Part shown: piece after piece, positions 35,861 through 47,183 of the stretch
Layout: each line of letters opens with the position of its first letter
How positions within the stretch are numbered: position 1 is the stretch's first letter
Assembly: GCA_034509755.1 (NCBI GenBank)
Contig: CM067550.1
Coordinates: 16,237,001 to 16,301,000, forward strand
Origin: Anisodus tanguticus
Taxonomy: Eukaryota > Streptophyta > Magnoliopsida > Solanales > Solanaceae
DNA length: 64,000 nt
Reading direction: 5' to 3'
Made by a program: the position numbers and the translations under genes
The notes under the pieces: model-generated
Databases searched by the model: none
The model's input: the letters and a program-made list of their open reading frames with translations, nothing else
Told to the model about the DNA's origin: nothing

Positions 35861-38566
35861 ATCCTCCAATCGGACTCCCACTTAGCTAACTGATGCGTTC
35901 CCTCAGGTCAACTTCTCTCCTTAGTCCGCACATTATTCAAGTCGCTTGTAGGTGAATGACTCTATTGTCAACTTAGCTTTGTTTACTAACCGGTGTGCTA
36001 AAATCTCTTATATTTGTAGTATCTCAATCGTAAACACTTTATGGACAATGTCATCGAACCTAAAGTGCGCGTATCATCGCAGTTAACTCTCATTCATGGT
36101 CTGAAATGAATCTTTTTTTTGTACTTTCTCACTACTCATAATTATAAACAACTTCCTTTCTTTACTTCTTTTTGACACTTGTTCACTCATTTTCTTACTT
36201 GTCGTACTTGTTTTAATTCTAAAATATTATGGTATACATACGTACTCTCAAACATTAATCTTGATTCGAATCATTGGCGTTACTTACCCTTAAAAGATGA
36301 GTTGTTAACTTATCCCCTCTTGCAGTATGTGGAAGATTCTAAAGTATTTGCATTACATGACGTTGTCGTACTATATCCAACCCTGGTCATTATACTTAGA
36401 TTCGAATTCCTTCACTTGCCTCATGGCTAAGACTTTCTGTCAATGGCACTTTGGGAAAAGATTTTCTTGATCTCGTTAAGTTGTACACCCATTATTTTAG
36501 CTATCTCATGGAACCTTTGGATAGTTCAGAGATGCTCATGGACATATGTGTTTGCCTGACATTTTTCCTTCATTATAATGTCATTATCTCTTGACATATA
36601 GCTTTAATGTCTACTTTGTGTTCATAGGCGTCATTGACCCCTTTTTACCTGTTTAGGTGCTAATCTCGAGTTTTTTTTCTCACTGTTACTTCCGTTTACA
36701 TACTTTCTGAGATGTATGACTGCATATGTTGTGGAACTAATGCTTCGTATGTTTAGATCCAATTTACGGTGTTACATGATCCCATGACTTTTCAAACTTT
36801 CTTGTCTTATCTTTATTAGATCTCCCATCAACTAAGTGCTCATTCGTCTTACCTTTACATTTCCATTTCAATTTGCCTTGGGGGGTCTCTTATCTCAAAG
36901 TATTTCTCATACTATCTTCCTGAACATTAGAGGTTCGTCACCTTTGGCCGTAGAGTTCTTACTGCCCCTCCTCTACCATTGGTCATTACGCTGTTCTGGA
37001 GTAATTATACCTTTGTGAAACCTGCATAACTATAATCTCATTCACCTTTATCCTTCTTGTCGTAATCCTTCCTTCTATTCGTCGAAAAAAATTCCTGCCT
37101 TGATACTTGATCATACCATTCTATTCATACTTATTACATGTTTTCATATTCCTTACGACCATTCTTCGATTGTTCCATAGTTTTCATCCTCAATTGCCCC
37201 TAACAAGATATTGTTATCCAGAGGTTATTTAGAATTGTAACATACTGCATAATGAAGCCGAATACCTTACCAGTCCAATACCTATAGCATGTTTTAGCTT
37301 ACTAACATTAATACATGTAATTCGCAATAATACACGGTATGGCCCTTCATGCATGGACGAGAGGCTTATGTCCCCTTCCACTACTGTGGATAACTCGATC
37401 TTTATATATAACTTGGGCTCACCATTCTGGGTACGTCACTTTACGTGATCTTCTTAAATTTACTAATGGTCACTCTTCAGATGATTCGATTGTGGCAATA
37501 CATTCCTGTTAATAATATCCTGGAACCATTCCCAATCTGTTCTAGGTAAGACATTACAATTTAGGTCACACGTACATAACATATTCTCTCACTCTAATCA
37601 CCAAAACTCACTGTAAAACGTGTAGCTCTTCATAACCTACTAAACCTTCCAATGATGTCTTCTGATTTTTCGTCTGTACACTCATAATCATCTTATCCTT
37701 ATCTTTGCGCATCAACATAGGACACTTCGAAACATTGTGGCCATGGCTACCACACTAAACCAACCTCTTGTACCTTTGCGGCATAATCTGGCATGTGCTC
37801 GACCATACTGACTATAAGATAGTCGGGGAGGTCTCCCTCAACCTTTACAACTTTGACCCTGAGATATTGGCATATTTTAACCTTTTAACTATCGGCGATC
37901 CCTGACTAATAAACTCCCTGAACCCTCAAGGGCCTATCTCTATCACATGCTCTAGGATGGAGTCGTGCCTAGGAAAATAACTTACTCATATCCTCTGACG
38001 GATCTGTCTCAATAGGGAGCATACTACTCGTATTTACACTCAATCCAACTTCAATATCCTTGCTAATCATAATCCTACAAGAAGAAGGCATTGATGTGAT
38101 CATAAACACGATAAGGTCTACAGAGAGAATCCTTACAATCTTCTGCGTTCAGGTGCTTAGTACTTCCTTTACTTTACTCTTTTTTTCTGTATTCGAAAAC
38201 AAACATTTTGCTTTCCAGGCTTGCATTATCTCTTCCGTATGTGAGTGAGACAATTCCTCACAATCTCAAAATTATTAACATAATACTGCCCTTCTGGCGT
38301 ATCAATCATCTGGTAGATGTCACTCATTTACTGGCTACGAATATGAACTAACCGAAGTCTTTTTGGTAATCGGCATTAATGAAACAGTATCAGGCACGAG
38401 TTAAACTTGAATTCTTAAGACTCAGCTCTACTTCACGATCTATGATATGAAAGAATGGAAACCATCCCTAAATGCCTTGTAACCTCCTAGTTATAAGTGT
38501 GGCGCGCAACACACCCATAAACAAGACTCTACTAGACATGGCTTGCAGACTCCGTACGACAGACCT
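35861..38566 (-). other. Interior of chromovirus copy 1 without recognisable RT
   Basis: No RT motifs (LRSGYHQ-type or FIDDIL-type) were found in any minus-strand frame. The part at 37690-38060 matches, in reverse orientation, the gag segment at 49700-50060 of copy 2. The rest (about 35900-37690) matches 50070-51800 of copy 2, for example 36301-36440 against 51280-51420. It contains many stops in all frames. Confidence 0.65.
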
Positions 38567-38578
38567 GCTCTGTTACCA
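38567..38578 (-). other. Primer-binding site of chromovirus copy 1
   Basis: TGGTAACAGAGC on the minus strand, one base away from the usual initiator tRNA-Met complement, four bases after the LTR end. Confidence 0.75.
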
Positions 38579-38582
38579 AGTT

Positions 38583-40573
38583 TGTCACGACCTACACCGG
38601 AGGGTTATGACGGGTACCCGAACCTTACCTGCCGAGTACACATATATTTAACATATAACCATAATTTCTCATGGTCCACGAGGGCCACCATAAGATACTA
38701 TGTTGATATATGGAAATAGTAAACTGGAACAAGATCTATGTAAATTCTGGTAACCAGAAGGACCCAACCTATATACATATACATACCAAGGTCGACAAGG
38801 CCATACATGACTACTATACACAGGGCAACTATCTACAAACCTCTAAAGAGTACGTAACATCATAAGGTCAGGCCAGGGCCCCGCCATACGCCCAACGCAT
38901 AACCAAAATATCGTACCACGACTAGACTGCAACTCTGGAACAAATACAGTGCTCCAATATCAGATGGACCAGCAACCTACTAGTGTGGATCATCGCCCTA
39001 TCTACCTAAGCCTGCGGGCATGAAACACAGCATCCCCCGACAAAAGGGACGTCAGTACGACTAATGTACCGAGTATATCAAGCATAAAAAAACATAATAG
39101 AGACCTTTAAGTAACAAGAAACAACCAACCGGTAGAGAATGCCTCTGAGGGCCATAATATACATAAGTATCATGCCTGTGTAGAATGCCTCTGAGGGCCA
39201 TAATATGCCTAAATGCCATGCACAATGCAAATGCGGTCATTCATATACATATGCGTATACAACGCCATCAAGCCTCTATGGGCATCCCATCATATCATAT
39301 CGGCCTCTGTGGGCATAATCATTATCATGTATATATGTACCAGCTGCAAGTGGTGTGTGTATATAACGCCTTTCCTTCTCCCATTACCCCATACATATAT
39401 AATGCATACATATAGTAGAGTATATAATTCCTTTTGAGGTCAAGGTATGTACATGAATGTAATGCATGAATGATATGACAATAAGACACTATAAGTTTGT
39501 CGGAGTGATGTAATATCGCTTTACCTCCATTTAACATTATGAATATTAACATCTTTCTCATATACCTCAATAAGGATTTAGGAACATATTTAGACATGCT
39601 TTGACAATAGGAATGAATAACATGAACATTCTTAACTACTAGAAGTAGAATCATTTATGGGACAATATTATGTTTACGTTTCGTTACACGGAACATGCCA
39701 AGAGAAGAAATGATTTGCCTTAACATACATTTATGCCGACTTCCTAATGGGGTGACGGAATTAACTTTCTTATCTATTCAAGCGCAACGAAAAAAATAAA
39801 ACGACGGAATTGAAGCGGTGCGAAAAAACCCCCCATATTGTTCTTGAGAAAGAATACACATTTTTTTTCGTAGAATTTAATGTTTCATCCACAAAAGGAA
39901 ATATCAAGTTGCTGCCAAGGTTTTTCCTCCTCAATGAATGAATAGTTTACTAAAAGGAAATGATCTTCACAATTCAATAAGGAAACGTTGCTGGTATGTT
40001 TTGGTTAAAAGATAAAAATGGGAATAATCTAATAATGGAAAGGGGCGTGCAACATACTTATGCTCATCCCCAAAATGCCAAATGAATTAGTCACCAACTT
40101 AAAGAACCTCCTTTATACGTGTAACCCACCTAACATAATCCCTTATTACTTATACCACCGTAAGATGCCACAACACCCCTTATGTGGATGTATATAAGAC
40201 TCAGTTATCCATGACATGTGTCCACCTAACAATTATCCATAATATCTATTAATCAAGGGCCCACATAAATTAATCCACATAACTAATTATCCACAATTGA
40301 GTTGAATAATAATTAATTTCAACACACTCTATATACTTATTGTCATGATTATGTAACATAGCACTAGCTCATAGCCTCTTTAGGCACGCAACAAATATTA
40401 TTCTCAACCACTGTCGTCACACTTTTAAGTCCTAAATCATTTTGGGACTTTATCCTTTTATATACTAAGCTCTTGATGCGAATACCTCAATATAGCCAAA
40501 TTTCCTCAAGCCTCGGGTCTTCTTGCATACGCCTAGTTGTTTAAACCATTGTCCGAAAGTACGGGATGTTACA
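38583..40573 (-). repeat. 5' LTR of chromovirus copy 1
   Basis: 1991 bases, aligned throughout with 32738-34682. Has two units of the ~46-bp repeat, starting at 39141 and 39187. Confidence 0.92.
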
Positions 40574-40578
40574 TTACA

Positions 40579-40712
40579 TTAAGTGTAGAATAGTTTGTTT
40601 TCTTTATCTCTTATTTCTCTTGTGTATAAATACCTATGCAATCTGATGTATTGGATCATCAAATTGAGACATTAATTCTTCAATCTCTCTTGTGTTTTCT
40701 CTATTCTTGACA
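40579..40712 (+). repeat. 3' LTR of the plus-strand copia element, second part
   Basis: Follows the TTACA duplication at 40574-40578. It contains a tataaata-type box near 40624 and pyrimidine-rich sequence, and ends in a CA near 40712. The exact end is uncertain because there is no second LTR for comparison. Confidence 0.6.
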
Positions 40713-40805
40713 ATTTCTGGATTTATACAATCGCAAATAAGAATGTTTTTGCTCATTGGTTAGCTGTTGCCGTGGATGAAACAGGAACTGTAGCATTTTC
40801 AATAT
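40713..40805. other. Short stretch between copia LTR and kinase fragment
   Basis: Nothing recognised apart from a possible continuation of the kinase gene upstream of 40806. Confidence 0.3.
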
Positions 40806-40952
40806 GAGAGTGTAGAGGAACTGTTTGATCCAAATCTTATGTTGCACAGCTGTCACACAAGCAATGTAAAAGAAGAGGTTCTAAGAGTGGTACATGTAGG
40901 ACTTTTGTGCACACTAGAGGTGCCAATATTTCTTACAGTGGCCTCAAACTAA
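40806..40952 (+). pseudogene. Fragment of a cysteine-rich receptor-like kinase, kinase C-terminus
   Basis: The plus-strand frame gives ESVEELFDPNLMLHSCHTSN followed by VKEEVLRVVHVGLLCT and then stops at 40950-40952. The pattern DPNL...VLRVVHVGLLCTQE is the last part of the protein kinase domain in DUF26-type receptor-like kinases of plants, which sit in the plasma membrane and signal in defence and stress. The next residues after the cysteine-threonine no longer fit the family. No upstream kinase subdomains are visible. It is a gene fragment, either the end of a broken gene or a captured piece. Confidence 0.65.
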
Positions 40953-41529
40953 TACATGACATAAATCTGTGAGAGAACGAATGTGTGCATCTCAAGTAAC
41001 GTCTAGCCTCATGGTCCTTTTTGCAATCGCTGGGAGAAGATTTTGTTAGCAACAAGATGCTTTAATACCTTATATATTTTGGAAAGTATTCTATTATAGA
41101 TTTTAGCTAGAAATATGAGTAAGGTGATGCTTTTTTGTATCTTAAATGATTTTCGAACTGAACTGATAATTGCGAATTTATTCTAAAGATAATGGTCAAA
41201 AACACACTTGAACTATAGCTTTTTCGCGAGTTTCAAGCTCCAACTATCGGTTGTTCCTTTTTCCTACATGAACTATCACCATCTATGTATTAAAACACAA
41301 CTCAACTATCAACTATTCCTTTCTTCTACATGAACTATCATCATTTATGTATTAAAACACACCTCAACATCAGTTGTTCCTTTTTCCTACTTGAACTATC
41401 ATAATTTATGTATGAAAACGCACCTCAACTATTAGTTGTTTCCCTTTTCCTACATGAACTATCATAATATATTTATTAAACACATATCAACTATAAGTTG
41501 TTGCCCTTTTCCTACATGAACTATCACCA

Positions 41530-41704
41530 GCCCGGTGCACTAAGCTCCCGCTATGAGCGGGGTCCGGAGAAGGGCCGGACCACAAGGGTCTATTGTACGC
41601 AGCCTTACCTTACATTTTTGCAAGAGACTATTTCCACTGCTTAAAACACGTGACCTCCTGGTCACATGACATCAGCTTTATCAGTTATTCCAAGACACCG
41701 CTTC
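41530..41704 (-). mobile_element. tRNA-derived SINE, TS-like
   Basis: Read on the minus strand it has a degenerate pol III box A and box B (GGTCACGTGTTTTAAGC-like), then CTGCGTACAATAGACCCTTG and a 3' end GTGCACCGGGCTG, the layout of the TS-type SINEs of Solanaceae. acatgaactatcacca (41514-41529) and acatgaattatcacca (41705-41720) flank it. They could be a target duplication, but the surrounding tandem repeat has the same motif. Confidence 0.75.
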
Positions 41705-41784
41705 ACATGAATTATCACCATCTATATATTAAAACACACCTCAATTATCAACTGTTCCATTTTCCTACCTGAACTATCACCATC

Positions 41785-41962
41785 CAGGGGCAAAGCCAGT
41801 AAGGGCCAATGAGGTTCATTCAGCCGAAAATTACATTGTTATTACATGGTGAAAATTATTTTTTCTGTATGTATAGTAGATGTTTAACCCCGTTTGGCTT
41901 TTTCGTGTGTTTGCCTTTTTACATTTTGAACCCTCTTAGTGAAAATCTTGGCTCCGCCACTG
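41785..41962. mobile_element. hAT-type MITE (178 bp)
   Basis: Ends CAGGGGCAAAGCCAG and, on the other strand, CAGTGGCGGAGCCAAG form an imperfect inverted repeat. The 8 bases outside are tcaccatc (41777-41784) and ttaccatc (41963-41970), equal at 7 of 8 positions. CAG...CTG ends with an 8-bp duplication are typical of hAT MITEs. It has no coding capacity of its own. Confidence 0.7.
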
Positions 41963-42193
41963 TTACCATCCATGTATTAAAACACACTTTAACTATCATG
42001 ATAGTTGTTCTCTTTTCCTACGTGGAACACTAAACCCTATCATATAGAAAAAGGGAGCAACTGATAGTTGAGGTGTGTTGTAATGCATAGATGGTATAGT
42101 TTACGTAGGAAAAGGAACAACTTATCGTTGGATTGTGAAACTCATGAAAAAGTGATATAGTTGAGGTATATTTTTTTTACCATTCACTCTTTA

Positions 42194-42451
42194 TGTAAGA
42201 ATTATGAAATATTTTCCTCCTCTTATTCTTCCACAATAATGGTGTTAAAATACAACTATACAAGATCATGATAGGGAGAAGATCATGCCTAAATATCTCC
42301 CTAATGATAATGATAAGATCTTCCTAATGATCATGATAAGATTGCTAATCTTTCTAATAATAATGATAAGATAAAGCTAATCTCTTTTACCTCCTACCAT
42401 GTACACAAGATATACAACTTAATTACCATAATAATAATTATTATTCTATCA
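42194..42451 (-). repeat. 3' LTR of the copia element at 42194-47183
   Basis: 258 bases, TGATAG...CTTACA on the element strand. The taatgataatgataagat repeat block is shorter than in the partner LTR. Confidence 0.92.
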
Positions 42452-43779
42452 CTCCCCTGTAGTCAAAGCGGGAGGCAATCGGATACTAAGGCTATCCCGA
42501 AAATCTTCATCTAATACCAGCGAAAGACCTTTAGTGAAGATATTGGAAATTTGATGGCACGACGGGACGTGTAGCACCCGCACTTGACCACGTGATACTT
42601 TTTCACGGACAAAGTGGATATCCAGCTCAATCTGTTTTGTGCATTGATGATTGACTGGATTGCCGAACAGGTAGATAACACTAATATTATCACAATATAC
42701 TAAAGTGGCTTTCGGGATCGGGCAGTGTAGCTCAAGAAGAAGATTTTGAAGCCAACATGATTCAAACACTACATTGGCAACCCCTCGGTATTCTGCTTTG
42801 GCACTGGATCTTGATAATGTGACTTGTCTTTTTGAGGACAAAGAAACCAAGTTATCACCCAGAAATATACCATAACCTGAGGTGGGGCATCGTGTTTCTG
42901 GGAAGCCTCCCAATCTGCATCTGTGTAGGAGACAATGTGGACGTGGATGATGGATATAAGTGTAAGCTATATTCAAGGGTACCTTGTACATATCGTAAAA
43001 TGCGTTTCAGAGCATGCATATGATCATCCATCGGACTATACATGAAAAGGCACACTTGTTTTACAGTATAAGATATATCCGATCTAGTGAAGGTTAGATA
43101 CTATAGGTCTTCTGCTAGGCTGTGGTAGAGTGTTAGGTCGACAAAAGGCTTGCTGGAAGATGCATTAAATTTGGATTTAGTGTCCACCGGAGTTGCTGAG
43201 GGTTTGCAGGAGGACATACCAGCTCGTTCCATAATCTTTGTTGCATATTTATTTTGGGAGAGAAATAAACCACATGCATGTCGTGTCACTGCTATGCCCA
43301 AAAAATAGTGTAGCAGGCCCAGGTCCTTCATTGCAAATTTAGAGCCAAGCTATGACATGATGGACTTTCAAAGAGCATCTGATGAGGTAGTTAATATAAT
43401 ATCATCTAAGAGAAGATAAGCAATATTACACTGACGATAAATAAACAGAGAGTGATCAGAACGGTTGTTAGAAAAACCAATATGTGAAACAAAATCTGCA
43501 AACCGCTTATACCATGCCATGGGAGCTTGCTTTAGTCCATATAATGGTTTTTTGAGAAGGCACACATAATTTGGATATTTGGAGTCCCTGTACCCCAGAG
43601 GTTGGTACATGTATACCGTTTCATTTAGATGTCCATGGAGAAATGCATTTTTGACATCAAATTGATGAAGTGGCCAACCCTTAGAGAGAGCCAAACTAAG
43701 TATTGTTCAGATAGTCGCTAGTTTGACCACCGGACTGAACGTCTCACCGCAATCCACGCCAACACGTTGTGTTTTTTCA
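42452..43779 (-). pseudogene. pol: RT and RNase H of the copia element at 42194-47183
   Basis: 43694-43368 carries WPLHQFDVKNAFLHGHLNET, KKPLYGLKQAPMAWYKRF and IAYLLLDDIILTTSSD. The related copy at 57838-62915 has LAYILLYVDDIILTASS, so two codons (YV of YVDD) are missing here. 43331-43101 gives MKDLGLLHYFLGIAVTRHAC, and 43055-42449 the RNase H region (HALKRILRYVQGTLEYSLHL, SRSSAKAEYRGVANVVFESC, HVPSCHQISNIFTKGL). Frame breaks occur between the pieces. An RT without the YV of its active loop is expected to be dead. Confidence 0.88.
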
Positions 43780-45639
43780 TTACCTACACCTAATTATATT
43801 AGCATGAGGTGGACGAGGTACTAATTCTGTCATCATATTTTTAATAAGAGCATTAAATTCATCATCCGTAGACATTTTCCAATTCGGGTCATGAAGAGCA
43901 GTCACATGATTACGGGGTAATAGTGATTTTGAGAGTTGAGTGTGTATGCTATATTTGGTGTTGGGTTTGACAGTACCGTGTTGGCTTTGGGTAATGGGTC
44001 GGTTGACTGAGTTTTGGGCCGAGGAGATAACACTGTTTGGCATGATGGAGGATGTTGGGCCTCGGCCCAAGTCACTGCCAGAAGGCTAGGCAGTGACATT
44101 AGGCTGGGAAATCACTGAGGGCCTGGCATGAGGCAGATTCGGAGCATTGGGTCTTGGGATTGGAGGCCCAATCTGCTGAAATGTATTATCCTGCAGCTTG
44201 GCGAATATTTCGAGGCTCAGTTGGCCCAAATCGGCTTGATTACCTGAAATAGTGGGCTCGGGATAGTTAAAAAATTGGGTTAAATATGGGGGTCGGCTAT
44301 CATTAAGAAAATCATAGGTGTGGGGTCTAGACGTGTGTATTTTGGTAAATGGAAAATTCGTTTCATAAAAAATTACATGACAACTTATAATTATTTTATT
44401 TAAATATAAGCCGTAACATTTGTAACCTCAATGATTAGATGGATATTCCAAGAATACACACGGAGTCGATTGGGGTTGAAGTTTGGTGATGATAGTTGAT
44501 GGAAAAAGAGGATAACATAAGCACCCAAATACCCGTAAATGTGAGTAAGAAGGGTCCCGTAGGTATAGGATTTTTAGTGGAGCTTGGTAGGATAAGTTCT
44601 TTTGAGGGAGTATGTTTAACAAGTATGTGGCCATTTGTAGTGCATGGTGCCAAAATGAGGAGGGAAGTGTGGCATGGGCAAGGGAGATGTAGATAATATT
44701 GTTGATGGTTCGTATTCTGCGTTCCGCCTTCCCATTCTGTGAGGATATGTGGGGACATGAAAGGCAGAAGTTTAAACCATGAGAATTGCAAAAATCCCAA
44801 AAATGCGCATTGTCAAACTCCCTGGCATTATCACATTGAATATTCTTGATTTCCCATTCAAGTTGATTTTTGATGAAAGCTCTAAAGTTTAGAAAACTGG
44901 AGACAACTTGTGATTTTTTAGACAAGGGAAACGTCCACAAAAAATTAGACTAATCATCTAACAGAAGCATGTAATATCTATGGTGCGAAGAGCTCAAAAT
45001 GGGGGAAGTCCAAATATCACGGTGGATAATATCAAATGGCATAAGAGTGCATGAACTAGAGGAAACAAATGGCAATTTAACATGTTTACCAAGTGGGAAT
45101 GAATGACATTTATTTAATGTTTTGGATTGAGTACATGAAATAAACTTATTTTGCTTAAAGAAGGCTAAGACTGGTGCCCTCGCATGACTCAACCGTTCAT
45201 GCCATAAAGAAGAGGTTACTCCTGCAAAAGAAAATGGTAACTTGGACTGTTGAATAGGTTACGTTATTAGATATAGCTCGCCTTGGCTATCACATCTCAT
45301 GAGAAGGCTCCCCGTCTGAAAATCCTTCACAGAAAATCCAAAAGCGTCAAAAACAACAGACACCCTTTTGTCAGTGGTAAACTTTCTAACAGACACCAAG
45401 TTTTTGATTAATTGTGGAGCATGAAGGACATTTTTTAAGGCTAGTGGTGGGTTTGGTGGTGGAAAATTAGTAGAACCATAACCCCGAATTGGAATAGAAT
45501 GCCCATTTCCGATAATTATACCATTATTTTTTCTCAAATTAAAATAGGACGAGAGATTACCTTGGGAGAACACCATGTGAGACGTCACTTCGGAGTCCAT
45601 GTGCCAATTTGCATCGGGTGGATTGAACCCAAAAGTGTG
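43780..45639 (-). pseudogene. pol: Protease and integrase of the copia element at 42194-47183
   Basis: The protease box reads WHMDSEVTSHM (about 45605-45575), where DSG is expected, so the glycine of the catalytic loop is glutamate. The pre-integrase region with NVLHAPQLIKNLVSV and LLMRCDSQGELY ends near 45259. Integrase follows at 45192-44428: MLLLDD with a stop soon after, then WTFPLSKKSQVVSSFLNFRA, NIQCDNAREFDNAHF (the second aspartate kept, the usual glycine changed to alanine), SSQNGKAERRIRTINN and HLRVFGCLCYPLFPS. The linker to RT is degraded over 44428-43780. Confidence 0.85.
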
Positions 45640-46739
45640 CATGGCGGACTCAATGTCGGTTGGGCTAGCCATCGTCGAATGGGCCTCCTGCCACTGGTTC
45701 GGCAGTGGCCCATTACCGCCTGGACTGTGATTTGCATTGCTGGAAACTGTTTTGGGCCCAAAACTTCTTGGCCCGGCAGTGGGCATTCCATTTGGATGAA
45801 AATTGGGACTGGCCCAATTCCCAGTTGGGAAGGGGCACGGCGGCACTGCCCACGGCCATTGCCATGCCCACTGGGCTGGTCCGCCCCGGGGCTGCCACTG
45901 CTGCTGTTCGCCGGTGTTCTGCCTGCCAGAATTTCCGCCACCGCCACTAGAATTTCGATGGCCTCCATTTTTATTATTTCCGCGATTTCCACCCCGATTT
46001 TTATTACCATTTTTCCCTTTTTGTCCCCGATTTTGTTGTGTGGGTTCAAAATGTATAGTACCATCATTTGTGGGAGTAGAAATCATGGCGGAATTAGAAA
46101 CGGTGACGGCCTTTTTTGGCTAAGTCCGCCTATTTAAGTATAAGCATCGAACATGCTTGATAAAAAAAGGGAGAGGATTGCTTTGTCGGATGAGTGACCC
46201 ACACCACTATAGGCATCGGTAAAGCTGGAAACCATTTGCAAAACCAAGCGATTGTTGGTAACCGACGAACCAACGTTTTTAAGTTGATCCGACAAGACTT
46301 TAAGGCGTTGACAATATGCCGACGCATTTGGAAAATCCGTCATATAAATGGTGGAGAATTCTTGTTCTAATGTAACGACGCGAGAATTTTTGTTGTCTTG
46401 AAAAATGTCCCGCAACCGATTCCAAGCCTTCATGGCTATAGAATCCGGTTCCATTATTGTGTGTAACAAGTCCGAAGAGATTGTTGTGTAAATCTAAGAT
46501 AGAACTCTAGCATCAAGAGTTTTCCGGAGTTCTTTGTCATCATCAGTCTTCAACTCCTTTCCTTTACCATTCTCCAGCGGGATTATATGATGAATCACCC
46601 GATGGGAACGACAACAAATTTTAAACAGTTCAGCCCAAGTTGCATAGTGGACATTTTCCATCTCCAGGGTAATGGAAACGTGTGTTTTAATGTTTGAAAC
46701 GGTAAGGGCTGAATGAAAATTGTTTTTGGAGTCAGACAT
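45640..46739 (-). pseudogene. gag: gag of the copia element at 42194-47183
   Basis: Starts at ATG 46739 with MSDSKNNFHSALTVSNIKTH. The UBN2-type gag core continues with YATWAELFKICCRSHRVIHH and, after a stop near 46495, with MEPDSIAMKAWNRLRDIFQD and YCQRLKVLSDQLKNVGSS (46469-46134). Then follows a glycine, asparagine and lysine-rich tail (46086-45650) without a clear zinc knuckle. The core is well kept; two frame breaks separate its parts. The 212-codon plus-strand frame at 45499-46137 is the antisense shadow of this tail. Confidence 0.85.
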
Positions 46740-46887
46740 AGTTGATTGGAATACACAAAGGTGGACAAAAAAAAATATGAAGAACAATAATGGAGATGAA
46801 AAAAGAAAGGACAAGAAAATGCAAAAATCGGTGGGGGGGGGGGGATTTCTTGGAGGGAATTTTGATAGGGTATGATCTCTTCCTAAT

Positions 46888-46899
46888 CTCTTGATACCA
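46888..46899 (-). other. Primer-binding site of the copia element at 42194-47183
   Basis: TGGTATCAAGAG on the minus strand, directly against the LTR end, initiator tRNA-Met type with one inserted base. Confidence 0.75.
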
Positions 46900-47183
46900 T
46901 GTAAAAATTATGAAATATTTTCCTCATCTTATTCTTCCACAATAATGTGGTTAATATACAACTATACAAGATCATGATAGGGAGAAGATCATGCCTAAAT
47001 ATCTCCCTAATGATAATGATAAGATTGCTAATCTTCCTAATGATCATGATAAGATTACTAATCTTCCTAATGATAATGATAAGATAAAGCTAATCTATTT
47101 TACCTCCTACCATATATACAAGATATACAACTTAATTACCATAATAATAATCATTAACTATATTAATAATTATTATTCTATCA
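46900..47183 (-). repeat. 5' LTR of the copia element at 42194-47183
   Basis: 284 bases. Contains three tandem units of about 33 bases around ctaatgat(a/c)atgataagat at 47009-47090; the other LTR differs there and also lacks cattaactatattaataatt. Confidence 0.92.

Larger units (their letters stand above)
32738..40573 (-). mobile_element. Tekay/Del-like chromovirus, RT-less copy 1, TTACA target duplication
   Basis: LTRs at 32738-34682 and 38583-40573 flank a 3.9 kb interior on the minus strand. TTACA is present on both sides (32733-32737 and 40574-40578). LTRs start TGTAACA and end CGTGACA on the element strand. The interior keeps integrase C-terminus, chromodomain and traces of gag, but no recognisable RT. 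A second copy in the opposite orientation at 49073-55190 has the same interior. It is inserted in the 3' LTR of the plus-strand copia element and is therefore younger than it. Confidence 0.93.
28551..40712 (+). mobile_element. Ty1/copia element lacking a visible 5' LTR, 3' LTR split by a chromovirus
   Basis: Plus-strand gag, protease, integrase, RT and RNase H pieces run from 28551 to about 32540. A polypurine tract and a 3' LTR beginning TGTTAGCATG at 32561 follow. That LTR is interrupted at 32737 by the chromovirus at 32738-40573 and resumes after the TTACA duplication, ending near 40712. The left LTR and primer site are absent, so the 5' end was lost before or during later rearrangement. 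Coding frames contain many stops. Confidence 0.8.
41191..42184. mobile_element. Inverted-repeat element with internal 62-bp tandem repeats
   Basis: The left arm starts aatggtcaaaaacacacttg. The reverse complement of the right end starts aatggtaaaaaaaatatacc and follows the left arm imperfectly for about 80 bases. Between the arms, units containing cctacatgaactatca and tattaaaacacacctcaact repeat with spacing 63, 61, 63 and 62 (from 41263). A SINE and a hAT MITE are inserted within. No transposase is present, so it is a non-autonomous element. No clear target duplication was found. Similar repeats are common in Solanaceae (recognition only). Confidence 0.7.
42194..47183 (-). mobile_element. 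Ale-like Ty1/copia element with CTTTA target duplication
   Basis: LTRs at 42194-42451 and 46900-47183 enclose gag and pol on the minus strand. CTTTA is found at 42189-42193 and 47184-47188. Size near 5 kb, LTRs under 300 bases and the gag type fit the Ale/Retrofit lineage. The gene order is protease, integrase, RT, RNase H. Frames are broken, and both protease and RT active sites are altered. A related element lies at 57838-62915. Confidence 0.93.

Noticed and set aside
33320..39654. Repeated open frames of about 75 and 108 codons at 33320-33758 and 39185-39654
   Set aside because: They are copies within the two LTRs of one chromovirus, and a related one occurs at 54083-54292 in the other copy; LTR sequence, not genes.
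45499..46137. 212-codon plus-strand open frame
   Set aside because: It is antisense to the low-complexity tail of a copia gag and has no recognisable domain.
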